Both the position numbers and the translations under genes were made by a program. 63,858 bases of DNA from Clostridia bacterium. GTDB taxonomy: Bacteria; Bacillota; Clostridia; Oscillospirales; Acutalibacteraceae. Of this stretch, positions 54,297 through 63,560 are shown piece after piece. The notes under the pieces were generated by a model. That model did not search any database. It was not told the DNA's origin and was given only the letters and a program-made list of their open reading frames with translations. Location: assembly GCA_024404095.1 (NCBI GenBank), contig JAKSQO010000014.1:1-63858 (forward strand), written 5' to 3'. Position 1 is the stretch's first letter, and every line of letters starts with the position of its first letter.

Positions 54297-54824
54297 GTGC
54301 TTTAGCTCTTTCCAATGCTCGTGAGTGACAGCGGATGTAAGCGAATCTTTGCCGATGAATTTTCCGTATTCCTCGATGATTCTGCGATAATAAACCGCTT
54401 TTTCAGTCGGAAGTTCAAGCCTGTATTTTTCTCCGTTGGTGAAGTAACGGCTTTCTTTTTGGTCAAGCTCAGAAACCGAAAGCATATCAAGAAAGCTGTC
54501 GGCATTTTCAAACTCGAAAATATGAGTTAAATTGCTTTTTGAAATCACCGTGCCGACTATTCTCCTTGAAGATGGTACTGTGAACATCAGAAAACAACCG
54601 CCTGTGCTGTCGGGTGCGGCTTCAATAACGAGGTTGCCCGACGGATCAACATCCTTGCCTGTGCGCTGACGTACACGGTCAAGAATTGTCCATATAACAC
54701 GGCGTGTTTCAATGTTGGAATAGTCCATTGAATCATATGTAATGTCAAGCTGTTCCATATCGTTCTTTGTCAGACCGACAAGAAATTTATTGTTTCCGAT
54801 GTGCTGAATATCCACCCGGTTCAC
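54279..54824 (-). CDS. MecA-like adaptor protein
   Basis: A 181-residue protein resembling MecA, the adaptor that brings substrates to ClpC. The N-terminal domain NKFLVGLTKNDMEQLDITY with TRRVIWTILDRVRQRTGKD matches the MecA N-domain; ADSFLDMLSVSELDQKESRYF and KYRLELPTEKAVYYRRIIEE, each in part, match the C-terminal ClpC-binding domain. The central acidic linker typical of B. subtilis MecA is short. Convergent and overlapping the rpe 3' end by 18 bases; ClpC is not in the window. Confidence 0.75.
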   Translation of the reverse strand: MNRVDIQHIGNNKFLVGLTKNDMEQLDITYDSMDYSNIETRRVIWTILDRVRQRTGKDVDPSGNLVIEAAPDSTGGCFLMFTVPSSRRIVGTVISKSNLTHIFEFENADSFLDMLSVSELDQKESRYFTNGEKYRLELPTEKAVYYRRIIEEYGKFIGKDSLTSAVTHEHWKELKHSPSES

Positions 54825-54904
54825 GCTCCTGAAAATAAATGATATAATAAATTATATGATTGAATATTCGGTTATTCAACCATCAAATAATGGAAGGTTA
54901 TACT

Positions 54905-55249
54905 ATGGAAGACAACCGAAAATATAATAAACGTCCGCGAAGCATCACAGAGTTCCGCAGTTCGTACAGCGACAACAGAAAAATCTTTGACAGTACAGAC
55001 AGAGCTGCAAGAAAACAGCTTATACTGAAGATAATCCTTGCCGTTATTATTTTTGCGGGAATCGCTGTTGCAGGATTTCTTGTTACCGATGCGCTTCTCA
55101 CTATTTCAGAGGAGCCGTACAATCCTGCGGAATTTACTACACAGACTACCCAAAAGGCGGACATAGACGAAAAATATTTTGAAAATCAGGTTACCGTACC
55201 TGCCGACGAAGTCGACGAAGACGGAAATAACAGCGATGTGAGAGAATAA
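54905..55249 (+). CDS. Small single-pass membrane protein
   Basis: A 114-residue protein I cannot name. Basic, Arg/Tyr-rich N-terminal cytoplasmic part (residues 1-40), one membrane helix (about 41-65: LILKIILAVIIFAGIAVAGF), then an acidic extracytoplasmic tail (Asp/Glu-rich, DEVDEDGNN). GGAAGG precedes ATG 54905. It starts a four-gene + strand run with the GH13 enzyme 6 bases downstream, so it is probably co-transcribed with it. Confidence 0.72.
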   Translation: MEDNRKYNKRPRSITEFRSSYSDNRKIFDSTDRAARKQLILKIILAVIIFAGIAVAGFLVTDALLTISEEPYNPAEFTTQTTQKADIDEKYFENQVTVPADEVDEDGNNSDVRE

Positions 55250-55255
55250 CCTCAG

Positions 55256-57118
55256 ATGTATATACCGTATAATTCACGTTATGAATATCATAAAAGCATA
55301 TTCGGGGCAGTGGAAGAAGGGCAGAGCCTTGTTTTCAGAATCATTCTGCCCCGTGATTTTTGCTGCACAGCGGCCCGCCTTGTAATCAAAGAGGAAAGCT
55401 GGGAGGAGCCGTGGCAGATTGATATGCTGTGGGACTGTATGCAGGGTGACGGCGAAGAATGGTGGAGGATTGATTTTCTGCCTAAGTTCAGCGGACTGTA
55501 TGAGTATCATTTTGAGTACGATACTCCGTGGGGAACAAGCCGAATCTTTCACGCAGGTGACGGAGCAGGTGCAATTTCCGACAGCGGTGACGAGTGGCAG
55601 ATGACGGTATATGACGAGGCTTTTGAGACACCGCAATGGCTCAAGGGCGGAATAATCTATCAGATTTTTCCCGACAGATTTAACTCCTCGGGTGAGGAAA
55701 AACAGAATGTACCTGCGGACAGGGTTATGCGGACTGACCGTGACGGTGATCCGTACTGGAAGCCCGATAAAAACGGCAGGGTTTGGAATAACGATTATTT
55801 CGGCGGAGATTTAAAGGGTATTGAGCAAAAACTGCCTTATCTTAAATCTCTCGGTGTTACCTGTATCTATCTCAATCCGATTTTTGAAGCGCAGAGTAAC
55901 CACCGCTATGATACGGCGGACTACACAAAAATTGACTCTCTTCTCGGAACAGAGGAGGACTTCAGAAGGCTTTGCGCCGAAGCAGGCAAGCAGGGCATAA
56001 AAATAATTCTTGACGGTGTTTTCAGCCATACGGGCAATGACAGCAAATACTTTAATCAGTACGGACGTTATGATACGGTCGGTGCGTATCAATCGAAGAA
56101 TTCCAAATATTTCAACTGGTATAAATTCAATGAGTGGCCGGACGATTATACGTCATGGTGGGGAATAAAAATCCTGCCTGAGGTTATCGAGGAAAATCCC
56201 GATTTTGTTGAATATATCACAGGCAAAAACGGAGTAGCTCGCAAGTGGCTTCGTGCAGGTGCTTCGGGTTGGAGACTTGACGTTGCTGACGAGCTTCCCG
56301 ATGAATTTCTTGATGCGTTCAGATGCGCTGTTAAAGCGGAGAAAAAAGACTCAGTCGTTCTCGGCGAGGTTTGGGAGGACGCTTCAAACAAGGCAAGCTA
56401 CGGCAGTCGCAGACGGTATCTTCAGGGCAGACAGCTCGACAGTGTAATGAATTATCCGTTTGCAGATGCAATAATTGACTTTGTGCGTTCGTCAGGTGCG
56501 GAGCTGTTCAGCTCCCGGATTATGACGATAGTTGAAAACTATCCTAAAAAGGTTCTCGATGTACTGATGAATCATATCGCAACGCATGATACTATGCGTG
56601 CAATAACTGCGCTTGCAGGTGAGAGCTGTGCCTACCGTGACAGATACTGGCAGTCTGAACACAGTCTGTCAGATGAAGAATATCAGAACGGTATAAGGCT
56701 TTTGAAAATGGCGTCGGCTATTCAGTTTACTCTGCCGGGTGTACCGAGTATATACTACGGCGACGAGGCAGGTATGCAGGGCTATAAAGACCCGTTTAAC
56801 CGCCGCTGTTTCCCGTGGGGAAATGAAAATAAAGAGCTGACCGAATGGTACAGAAAGCTCGGAAAAGTCAGAACGCAGAACAATGTGTTTGTCGACGGAA
56901 AGATAGATATTCTTTCTGCGGCGGCAGGCTGTGTGGCTTATTCCCGAAAAACCGAACAGAATGCAATTCTGATAATTGCAAACAGTAATGCTCATCCGAT
57001 AACGTATTATGTCAGCGATGAGTGGAACAACGCCGAGGATTTACTCGGTAACAGCTTTGTCCGCGGAACACTTGTTGACGTGGGCGCAAAATCAACAGTA
57101 ATTTTGAAAAGAATGTGA
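55256..57118 (+). CDS. GH13 alpha-amylase family enzyme (neopullulanase/cyclomaltodextrinase-like)
   Basis: A 620-residue cytoplasmic (no signal peptide) alpha-glucan hydrolase. N-terminal carbohydrate-binding-like domain (about 1-120) precedes the (beta/alpha)8 barrel from GGIIYQIFPDRF. Conserved GH13 regions: DGVFSHTG, GWRLDVADE with nucleophile D342, GEVWED with acid/base E371, and NHIATHDT with D445. The long N-domain and PDRF motif fit the GH13_20 maltogenic/neopullulanase group. Works with glycogen phosphorylase (35527) on internalised dextrins. Downstream genes follow within 4 bases. Confidence 0.92.
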   Translation: MYIPYNSRYEYHKSIFGAVEEGQSLVFRIILPRDFCCTAARLVIKEESWEEPWQIDMLWDCMQGDGEEWWRIDFLPKFSGLYEYHFEYDTPWGTSRIFHAGDGAGAISDSGDEWQMTVYDEAFETPQWLKGGIIYQIFPDRFNSSGEEKQNVPADRVMRTDRDGDPYWKPDKNGRVWNNDYFGGDLKGIEQKLPYLKSLGVTCIYLNPIFEAQSNHRYDTADYTKIDSLLGTEEDFRRLCAEAGKQGIKIILDGVFSHTGNDSKYFNQYGRYDTVGAYQSKNSKYFNWYKFNEWPDDYTSWWGIKILPEVIEENPDFVEYITGKNGVARKWLRAGASGWRLDVADELPDEFLDAFRCAVKAEKKDSVVLGEVWEDASNKASYGSRRRYLQGRQLDSVMNYPFADAIIDFVRSSGAELFSSRIMTIVENYPKKVLDVLMNHIATHDTMRAITALAGESCAYRDRYWQSEHSLSDEEYQNGIRLLKMASAIQFTLPGVPSIYYGDEAGMQGYKDPFNRRCFPWGNENKELTEWYRKLGKVRTQNNVFVDGKIDILSAAAGCVAYSRKTEQNAILIIANSNAHPITYYVSDEWNNAEDLLGNSFVRGTLVDVGAKSTVILKRM

Positions 57119-57122
57119 TAAA

Positions 57123-58010
57123 ATGTTTAATTCCGAACACAAATTCAAAACTGAAAAACAGAGCAAAACAGGAAATACAGTCAGATTTATCTGTGCCTTT
57201 CTTGCATTTTTGCTTGTATTCGGTTCAGTTTCAATATATGTAATGATGAAAAACAATAATCTCTCGATTAAGGATATGCTTAATCCGAAGGATGCTGAGA
57301 AAGAATCGCAGACGGGTGAAGATAATATAATTGACGTGCCTGAAGAGATCAGCGGATGCAGAAATTATCTTTTTTACTGTACTGACAGCGCACAAACCGA
57401 GATTTATTTTATCTCAGTTGTTGCGGCAGATATGGATAACAAAACCTTCCGTGTTCTGCCTGTAAGCACAGGTGATGCGTCTTATCTGACAGAGCTTAAT
57501 ACCAACGGCTTCCGCGGCCTTGTTTCAGCGGTTGAAAAGAAACTCGGAATAAAAATTGACAAATACGCCGCATCGAATGCCGAAACCTTTGCGCTTGCAA
57601 TCAATTATATGGGCGGTCTTGAATACAATGTAACAGAGCGCATTGACTACAAGGGTAAGGGCGATTTCACTCTGATTCTCACAAAGGGAGAGCAGACAAT
57701 TAAGGGTGACGACCTTATCAAGTATTTCAGATATGCGAAGAATCTCGGCGCAAGCGGTCTGAAAATTCAGGGCAAGCTTATTTGCGCAATGCTTGACGGT
57801 TTTATCAATACAGAGAACACCGAAAAGGGACTCACAATTTTTGAAAAGGTGCTTTCAAAAATCAACTCTCAGAGTGATATAAATCACGTCGAAGCGGCGG
57901 AAATGATAGGAACATTAAAAACACTTTGCAAGTCTGAGGACAGAAAATCTGCGTCAGTTATAATGTCATCAGCAGAGCTTCAACCGATTGAGGAGGGTAA
58001 AAAGAAATGA
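57123..58010 (+). CDS. Divergent LCP (LytR-CpsA-Psr)-like membrane protein
   Basis: A 295-residue protein with one N-terminal membrane helix (about 21-43) and an extracytoplasmic domain. TEIYFISVVAADMDNKTFRVL then GLVSAVEKKLGIKIDKYAASNAETFALAINYMGGLEYNV (cited cores FLGIKIDKYA, INYMGGLEYNV) follow the LCP order, and IKGDDLIKYFRYA matches its C-terminal block. The arginines that hold the pyrophosphate of undecaprenyl substrates in the RxD/RxR region are not evident, so it may be a non-catalytic or altered LCP. Overlaps the following phosphatase gene by 4 bases. Confidence 0.72.
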   Translation: MFNSEHKFKTEKQSKTGNTVRFICAFLAFLLVFGSVSIYVMMKNNNLSIKDMLNPKDAEKESQTGEDNIIDVPEEISGCRNYLFYCTDSAQTEIYFISVVAADMDNKTFRVLPVSTGDASYLTELNTNGFRGLVSAVEKKLGIKIDKYAASNAETFALAINYMGGLEYNVTERIDYKGKGDFTLILTKGEQTIKGDDLIKYFRYAKNLGASGLKIQGKLICAMLDGFINTENTEKGLTIFEKVLSKINSQSDINHVEAAEMIGTLKTLCKSEDRKSASVIMSSAELQPIEEGKKK

Positions 58011-59620
58011 GTGAAAAACCATTCAGAGGGTCAACAAAAAATCCCGACCATATTTTTGTCAGTATTGCCGACAATCCCGAAACAACAATGAATGTTTCGT
58101 GGAGAACAAGCACGGAAACTGAGTGCGGTTACGTTCTTTACCGTGAGGACGGTTCGGATGAGGTTATGCGCTGTGACGCAGAAACTGAAGTATTTAAGAG
58201 TGATATAGATATCAGCAATATGTACTGGGCGGCACTTAAAAATCTTAAGCCCGATACAAAATATTTCTATACCTGCGGCGACGATGAAAACAGAAGCAAG
58301 GAGTTTTATTTCACAACGGCTCCCGAAAATCTCACAAAATTTAAGTTTATCTGTGTATCTGACCAGCAGAAGGGTGGATGCGAAAAGCCCGATTATTCTC
58401 ACTTTAAGTGGGTGCTTGAATCCGTGCTTAAGGATCACCCCGATACACGTTTTATCCTGGGCGCAGGCGACACAACCGACTGCGGACAGCATGAGGTTCA
58501 GTGGAACGGAACATTCAGCGGTATGACTGATATTATTGAGCATATTCCGATGATGATAGCTGTCGGCAATCACGATAACCGCGGCTTTAAGGATTACAAA
58601 AACAGTATCGGCAGATACTATGCCGAGCCTGCCGAGTTCTTTGACAAGCAGTTCAAAGGCTCATACGCATATAACGGCCCTGAAAACTGGAAGACCGAAA
58701 ACTACACGTTTGATTATGGCAATGTTCACTTTATGATGATTGGCATCAATGGTCCCGAGGATGTTAATGAGTGGATGGTTAACGATCTGAAAAATTGCGA
58801 CAAACAATGGAAAATCGGTACATATCATTTCCCGATTTGCTATTCGGGCCCCGACTGCCAGAACCATGACGCTTATCCTGTTATGCGTGAGGGCTTTGAG
58901 ATGCTTGATATCTGTTTCTCAGGTCACGAGCATAATTTTGCACGCAGCTTCCCGCTCAGAAACGAGGAGCTTTTTGAACAGCCGTCAAAGGGCACCGTTC
59001 ACTATATGCTCGGCAATTCAAATCAGAATCCTCCGGGCACACGCTCAATCTCCAAGGTATGGCACGCGGCATATTTTCCGCAGGAGGAGGATGTGTCAGC
59101 GGTTGCTGTGGTCGAGGTTGACGGCGGAAAAATCACGCTTACAACCTATATTGTTGAGGACGGAAGAATTATTGATAAGTGCGTGATTGATAAGGAAAAG
59201 GATGAAATTCTGCCTTATGCCGCAGCACCGATTTACAATCAGACAAGAATGATGTTTAAGGGTGCACAGCTCGGGCTCTGTCAGTATGGCAATCCGTGCG
59301 AAAAGATTGACGATGTCTGGTATGCACCTCTGGGTATACTTGTCGGTTATATCGGCGGCAATGTTACAAAGGAAGAGGGGAAAATCACCCTTGAGGTTTA
59401 CAATAAAAAGGTAACATTCTTTGAAAACAGCGACATTGCTCAGACATCTGACGGTGATAAAAAGCTGTCTGCTAAGATTATACGTCTGCACCGTGACCAG
59501 CTGTATATGCCTGCCGATGCCTGTGAGCTTTTTGATATGCGCTGGGCATATGCAAAGAGAAATAATTTCATTTCCTTCGAGCATGAGAGCGAAGATAAAC
59601 CAATTACTGTGCAACCGTAA
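58007..59620 (+). CDS. Purple-acid-phosphatase-like metallophosphoesterase with C-terminal stalk-like domain
   Basis: A 537-residue protein. Residues 15-105: fibronectin III/PAP N-domain (MNVSWRTSTETECGYVLYRE). Residues 115-340: metallophosphoesterase with CVSDQQKGG, LGAGDTTDCG, AVGNHDNRG, TYHFPICYSG and FSGHEHNFAR. Residues 420-530 resemble the copper-amine-oxidase N-terminal (stalk) repeat: VWYAPLGILVGYIGGNV ... RDQLYMPADACELF. PAPs are usually exported, but the N-terminus MSEKPFRGSTKN is hydrophilic with no signal peptide. It starts within the LCP-like stop (ATGA) after GAGGAGG, so the start is well supported. Confidence 0.85.
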   Translation: MSEKPFRGSTKNPDHIFVSIADNPETTMNVSWRTSTETECGYVLYREDGSDEVMRCDAETEVFKSDIDISNMYWAALKNLKPDTKYFYTCGDDENRSKEFYFTTAPENLTKFKFICVSDQQKGGCEKPDYSHFKWVLESVLKDHPDTRFILGAGDTTDCGQHEVQWNGTFSGMTDIIEHIPMMIAVGNHDNRGFKDYKNSIGRYYAEPAEFFDKQFKGSYAYNGPENWKTENYTFDYGNVHFMMIGINGPEDVNEWMVNDLKNCDKQWKIGTYHFPICYSGPDCQNHDAYPVMREGFEMLDICFSGHEHNFARSFPLRNEELFEQPSKGTVHYMLGNSNQNPPGTRSISKVWHAAYFPQEEDVSAVAVVEVDGGKITLTTYIVEDGRIIDKCVIDKEKDEILPYAAAPIYNQTRMMFKGAQLGLCQYGNPCEKIDDVWYAPLGILVGYIGGNVTKEEGKITLEVYNKKVTFFENSDIAQTSDGDKKLSAKIIRLHRDQLYMPADACELFDMRWAYAKRNNFISFEHESEDKPITVQP

Positions 59621-59649
59621 TTGACAAATGAAAAATAATGTTATATAAT
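59621..59649 (+). promoter_or_regulatory. Promoter of small membrane gene
   Basis: Consensus TTGACA (59621-59626), 17-base spacer, consensus TATAAT (59644-59649), 30 bases before the start codon. Confidence 0.85.
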
Positions 59650-59678
59650 CGCAATATAGCGTTACGGAGTTGAGGAAA

Positions 59679-59999
59679 ATGGCAAAGAAAACAGCAGAAA
59701 GCCCAAGAACAAGTCCTGAGGATATTCAGAAGAGAATAGAAAAATACTATAAAGCGCAGGAAAGCGAGAAAAAGGGCAAATCCCTTGCGGCATCCATAAT
59801 CGGAACTTCAATTCTTTGCTTTATCATCCTGCTGATTGTTATACTTAAAATGTCGGGTGTAGGCAAGACAGTTGTGTTTACCACAGACGAAAATGGAAAG
59901 CCACAGACGTCGATTGCTGACACCTCAGACGTCAAAGGAACAACTCTTGCGAACTATCTCGGCGATAAGGTAATGGATGATATAAAAGAGGATAAATAA
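59679..59999 (+). CDS. Small single-pass membrane protein
   Basis: A 106-residue protein of unknown function: charged helical N-terminus (SPEDIQKRIEKYYKAQESEKK), one membrane helix (about 41-62: SIIGTSILCFIILLIVIL) and a short extracytoplasmic tail. It has a perfect consensus promoter, so it may be highly expressed. ATG 59679 is preferred; TTG 59670 lies inside the ribosome site GGAGTTGAGG. Monocistronic with a terminator. Confidence 0.72.
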   Translation: MAKKTAESPRTSPEDIQKRIEKYYKAQESEKKGKSLAASIIGTSILCFIILLIVILKMSGVGKTVVFTTDENGKPQTSIADTSDVKGTTLANYLGDKVMDDIKEDK

Positions 60000-60004
60000 A
60001 GCAA

Positions 60005-60032
60005 CGGAGCTGACGCATTTAGCGCAGCTCCG
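60005..60032. terminator. Bidirectional terminator, small membrane gene / DUF2079 gene
   Basis: CGGAGCTG (60005-60012) pairs with CAGCTCCG (60025-60032) with inner CGC/GCG and one bulged A; CGTTTTAT follows on + and TTGCTTTATTT on -. Confidence 0.82.
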
Positions 60033-60042
60033 CTTCGTTTTA

Positions 60043-62076
60043 TCATTTTACGGTCTTTTTAAATATTCTGAAATCGCTCGGGTCATTCGGATTCATACAC
60101 TTATAATCTGTTTTAAGGAATGAATGCTCCTCTAACTCTGAGTTTTCAACAGAGATTAAAACCCAATCAGCCTTGATATCACGTTGATAGGGAGAATTTA
60201 TCAAGCGGATGTCTGTGGCGGATGAGATATGTGAAACCTCCATATCGGTGGTTGCAACTGAATCTCCTTTTGTATAGTAATCGTCAATGAATTGCTCAAT
60301 TGTGGCCTGCCTTAAGTCAAACTGTTCCTTGTTATCTTTATATGAAGCTTCATATCTTAATGCTTTCGGCCAGAACAGCGCACCTGACATTATTATACAA
60401 AGTGCAACTGAGCTGAACAGAAATGTTCTTCTGGTGTCCTTGTTCATTGACGATATCGCAAGCACCGATGCCGCAACAATCAGCGCCGCAGGACCGTAGG
60501 CATATTGATAATATATATCATACTGATACGGCCATGTCAGCATAAGGTTTTCCATAACGAGTGGAATCAGCAGGAACAGCAGACTGTTCTTTTTTGAAAG
60601 AAAAGGTGCAAAAAGTGTAGGGAACAGCATCCAGATGATGAATTGCAGTTTTCCGTCACCGAGAAGCTTAGCTTCCGACATTGATCTTTCGGGAATGGAT
60701 ATGCTTGTATCAAAAATTTTTTTAATGAAATATCCGATGTCAAACAGTACAGTTTTTATCGGGGTAAGGAATCCGCTCTGCTCGGCACCTGAGGGATAAT
60801 ATGCTTCAAGGCGCAGGGACATTACGGTTCCGCCGAACACGGTTATCATTTTTGATGCGAAGAAGAAATAAGCAATAGAAACAGCTAACAGAATAAAGCC
60901 CTTTAGTTTGCGTTTATCGTTGAAAACTATATACAAGGCTAATGTTGCGGTATAAATAATCGAATCTTCCTTTACTCCAAGAGTGAGAAAGGCGAAAATC
61001 AGCATCGGAACGGTTTTCTTATCAATATAAAAATAAACCATATACAGTATCAGAACAGGCAACAGGCTGTTTTCATGGATGTCAAAAAACAGTCCTCCGC
61101 TCATTGACGGGAAGAAAAGATAAATCAGAGAAAATGCAACCGATTCAAGCGGAGATGCTCCTGATTTTTTAGCAATGCGGAATATCGGAAACGCTCCGAG
61201 CGTAATCAGAACTGCATTGATAAGATAGAAATAAAACGGGGAGCGGAACAGCATATAGAGGGGTAAAAGCAGATACCATGACGGGGAGAAGTGAACGGCA
61301 AAATGGCTCAATTCATCTGCTCTTTCAACTGTTGTAAACGGCAAGCCTGTTGAGGCCATTTTTTCAAACATCTGAGTGAAAATTCCAAGGTCAAATGTAG
61401 CACTTGAGAATGAAAGATATCTGTAATATGTATAGATTGTAAAAACAGCGCATACGGCAATTGAACACACGGCAACAACAGCATAGGCAATTTTCCATGA
61501 CGAGAACACGCGTGTTGAGGAAAGCTCGCCGAACATCAGCTTGTCGTCATCGGAGAGATATTTTATTATGATAATCATAACAATTGCAATGCCGATGACA
61601 AACACAAGATCGGCGTGCGGGCGGGTGCTTGCTTCGGAAAAAGTTGAGCCAAACATCTGTACCGAAGCCGCAACGACAAGCTCATATGCCAAAGCAAAGC
61701 TTGAGACGAAAAGGGATAAATGAATCGGCAAAACAGAAAAGCGTCTTTTTTCAGAAGAACCTACACGTGATAAATCTGCATCTGAATTGAAAATTTTTGA
61801 AATGAAAACCGATGCGGCGATAAGAACCAATCCGATAAGTACGGTTATGATAATCATTCGTGCGGCGTTGACGTTATTTACAAAGTCTATGTTGGTGAAT
61901 CGCAGGGTGGCGTTGTTGCTTTTTTTGATTATATTTTCAGATTTAAAGACCTCGTAAAATGAAGCAATAATATATCCGCTGATAAAGGCGGAAAGAACAG
62001 CAGAAAATGTAAAGCCTTTTCTGCTGAGATTTTCAAAGAAGAGAGATATTTTATTTTGTTTATTTATTTTTCCCAT
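60043..62076 (-). CDS. DUF2079 family polytopic membrane protein
   Basis: A 677-residue protein with about twelve membrane helices. The DUF2079 signature is SATFDLGIFTQMFEKMA and HFAVHFSPSWYLLLPLYML (cited cores FDLGIFTQMF, FAVHFSPSWYLLLP), followed by FFDIHENSLLPVL and KEDSIIYTATLALY. The family is related to GT-C membrane glycosyltransferases; the early Asp in FDLG could be catalytic. An extracytoplasmic C-terminal domain (about 575-677) follows. Function unproven; probably transfers a lipid-phosphate sugar to a surface polymer. Transcribed alone. Confidence 0.88.
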   Translation of the reverse strand: MGKINKQNKISLFFENLSRKGFTFSAVLSAFISGYIIASFYEVFKSENIIKKSNNATLRFTNIDFVNNVNAARMIIITVLIGLVLIAASVFISKIFNSDADLSRVGSSEKRRFSVLPIHLSLFVSSFALAYELVVAASVQMFGSTFSEASTRPHADLVFVIGIAIVMIIIIKYLSDDDKLMFGELSSTRVFSSWKIAYAVVAVCSIAVCAVFTIYTYYRYLSFSSATFDLGIFTQMFEKMASTGLPFTTVERADELSHFAVHFSPSWYLLLPLYMLFRSPFYFYLINAVLITLGAFPIFRIAKKSGASPLESVAFSLIYLFFPSMSGGLFFDIHENSLLPVLILYMVYFYIDKKTVPMLIFAFLTLGVKEDSIIYTATLALYIVFNDKRKLKGFILLAVSIAYFFFASKMITVFGGTVMSLRLEAYYPSGAEQSGFLTPIKTVLFDIGYFIKKIFDTSISIPERSMSEAKLLGDGKLQFIIWMLFPTLFAPFLSKKNSLLFLLIPLVMENLMLTWPYQYDIYYQYAYGPAALIVAASVLAISSMNKDTRRTFLFSSVALCIIMSGALFWPKALRYEASYKDNKEQFDLRQATIEQFIDDYYTKGDSVATTDMEVSHISSATDIRLINSPYQRDIKADWVLISVENSELEEHSFLKTDYKCMNPNDPSDFRIFKKTVK

Positions 62077-62196
62077 TCCGGCTCACCGCTTTATACATTG
62101 ATAAAAATATTATATCATATTTAAATACACAAACACAAGAAGATATGCAGAAAAACAGTCGGATGAGTATGAGAGTAACAGATATTAACGGCTTTA

Positions 62197-62225
62197 TTGA
62201 CAAGAAAAAAAGATTTTGCTAAAAT
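62197..62225 (+). promoter_or_regulatory. Promoter of DUF4474 gene
   Basis: Consensus TTGACA (62197-62202), 17-base spacer, TAAAAT (62220-62225). Confidence 0.75.
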
Positions 62226-62273
62226 ACTTCAAAAGTTTAATCTGTTCAGCAAGTATTAAAGGGGAGAAAACTA

Positions 62274-63425
62274 ATGATAAAGAGAATCACAGCATTATTG
62301 CTGTCACTAATTATTGTATTTTCAGCTACCGTTTCTGTTAACGCCTACACGGTTAACAGCATACAGTACCTTATGACTGACGAGATCAAAACGGTTACTA
62401 CCGCACAGGTTCTGAAAGTGGTGAGTGTTATTAAAAAAACGCTCAATGTGCTTGCCGGAAAAGGTCCGGGCTATGAGAGTAATATGGCGGTCGAACTGAA
62501 CGAGGGCAAGGCTCTTGAATTATGCACATACATAAGAGACAATTCGGGACTTGACATTGAGGCTCTCTGCGAAAGCTTTTCACTTGATACAACTCTGCTT
62601 GAAAAGACTTATACTCTGACATCGACAGATACAACCGCAATCAGAAATTCTCTTCACAATCTCAGGCGCAAGTGCGATGAGGACGGTAACAGCGCCATGA
62701 GCGTAATTATTTACTTCCTTGAAAATTATCTTACGGTTATAAAGAAGATTGATATCTATACTGTTCCTTTCGGAGATGACGGTACAACACGGGTTGGAAT
62801 TCTTATCACACGTATGGACGGAACAACCGAGAATATCCCTGTGGATATCTATTTCAGCCCCGAGGGCAGGGCATACGGAAAGGACGGTAACGGTATACTC
62901 GGTCTCGGATTTGAATGTTCGGTTTACGATCTTGTGATATATGCCACCGTCAACTGCTGGATGAGAAACTTCGGCTTCTGCTTCTTCTATGACTGGTTTT
63001 GTTACACAACACCGTTTTTTGATTATGTGACACGCCGATTCAAGTTTGAATATGACGGCAAAGAGTGGATGATTCAGGCATGGAAGGGCAATTACGTTGC
63101 CGCCAACGGCTGTGAAATTGGTATATATAACCGTGAGAAAGGCAGCTTCGGAACATATTACAACTGTTATGACGGCTTGATGAATATGTCGTTTAACCTG
63201 AAATACGGAGATGAAACAGTTCTCGAAGCCGAGGGTGAGCATTGGTGGCTTAACGGCTTTAAACTCAGCACTACTCTTTACAAACCATCGGCAATGGAAT
63301 TGGATTTCACGGTTGAACTTCTCGATGAGGAAATGGCAGAATGCTTTGCCGAATCTGTAAATAACCATTACAAGCACGATACATCGTGCATTGTTGACGG
63401 AAAAACGGTCAGCGTAAGCTGGTAA
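62274..63425 (+). CDS. Secreted DUF4474 family protein
   Basis: A 383-residue exported protein. Signal peptide about 1-25 (ending SVNAYTV). An amphipathic helical region follows (VLKVVSVIKKTLNVLAGK). The C-terminal half has the DUF4474 features: FFDYVTRRFKFEYDGKEWMI, then QAWKGNYVAANGCEIGIYN, and a final block TSCIVDGKTVSVSW. Function unknown; the domain is common in secreted proteins of gut Clostridia. GGGGAG precedes ATG 62274. Monocistronic, with consensus promoter and terminator; the IS66 copy begins 55 bases after the stop. Confidence 0.85.
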   Translation: MIKRITALLLSLIIVFSATVSVNAYTVNSIQYLMTDEIKTVTTAQVLKVVSVIKKTLNVLAGKGPGYESNMAVELNEGKALELCTYIRDNSGLDIEALCESFSLDTTLLEKTYTLTSTDTTAIRNSLHNLRRKCDEDGNSAMSVIIYFLENYLTVIKKIDIYTVPFGDDGTTRVGILITRMDGTTENIPVDIYFSPEGRAYGKDGNGILGLGFECSVYDLVIYATVNCWMRNFGFCFFYDWFCYTTPFFDYVTRRFKFEYDGKEWMIQAWKGNYVAANGCEIGIYNREKGSFGTYYNCYDGLMNMSFNLKYGDETVLEAEGEHWWLNGFKLSTTLYKPSAMELDFTVELLDEEMAECFAESVNNHYKHDTSCIVDGKTVSVSW

Positions 63426-63445
63426 AAGTAAGTTTATAAGAGATA

Positions 63446-63476
63446 AAAGGCTTCGGGGTTCTGCTCCGAAGCCTTT
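63446..63476 (+). terminator. Terminator after DUF4474 gene
   Basis: AAAGGCTTCGG (63446-63456) pairs with CCGAAGCCTTT (63466-63476) around a 9-base loop; the trailing TTT is part of the stem. Confidence 0.85.
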
Positions 63477-63516
63477 AGCGTAACCCCAAAATAATCCCTC
63501 GTAAGACAAGATTAAA

Positions 63517-63543
63517 CCCGGCAGCGACTAAATCGTTGCCGGG
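63517..63543 (-). terminator. Transposase terminator hairpin
   Basis: CCCGGCAGCGA (63517-63527) pairs with TCGTTGCCGGG (63533-63543) with one G-U; TTTAAT follows on the minus strand. Confidence 0.7.
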
Positions 63544-63560
63544 CATTGCTTTGCATGGAA

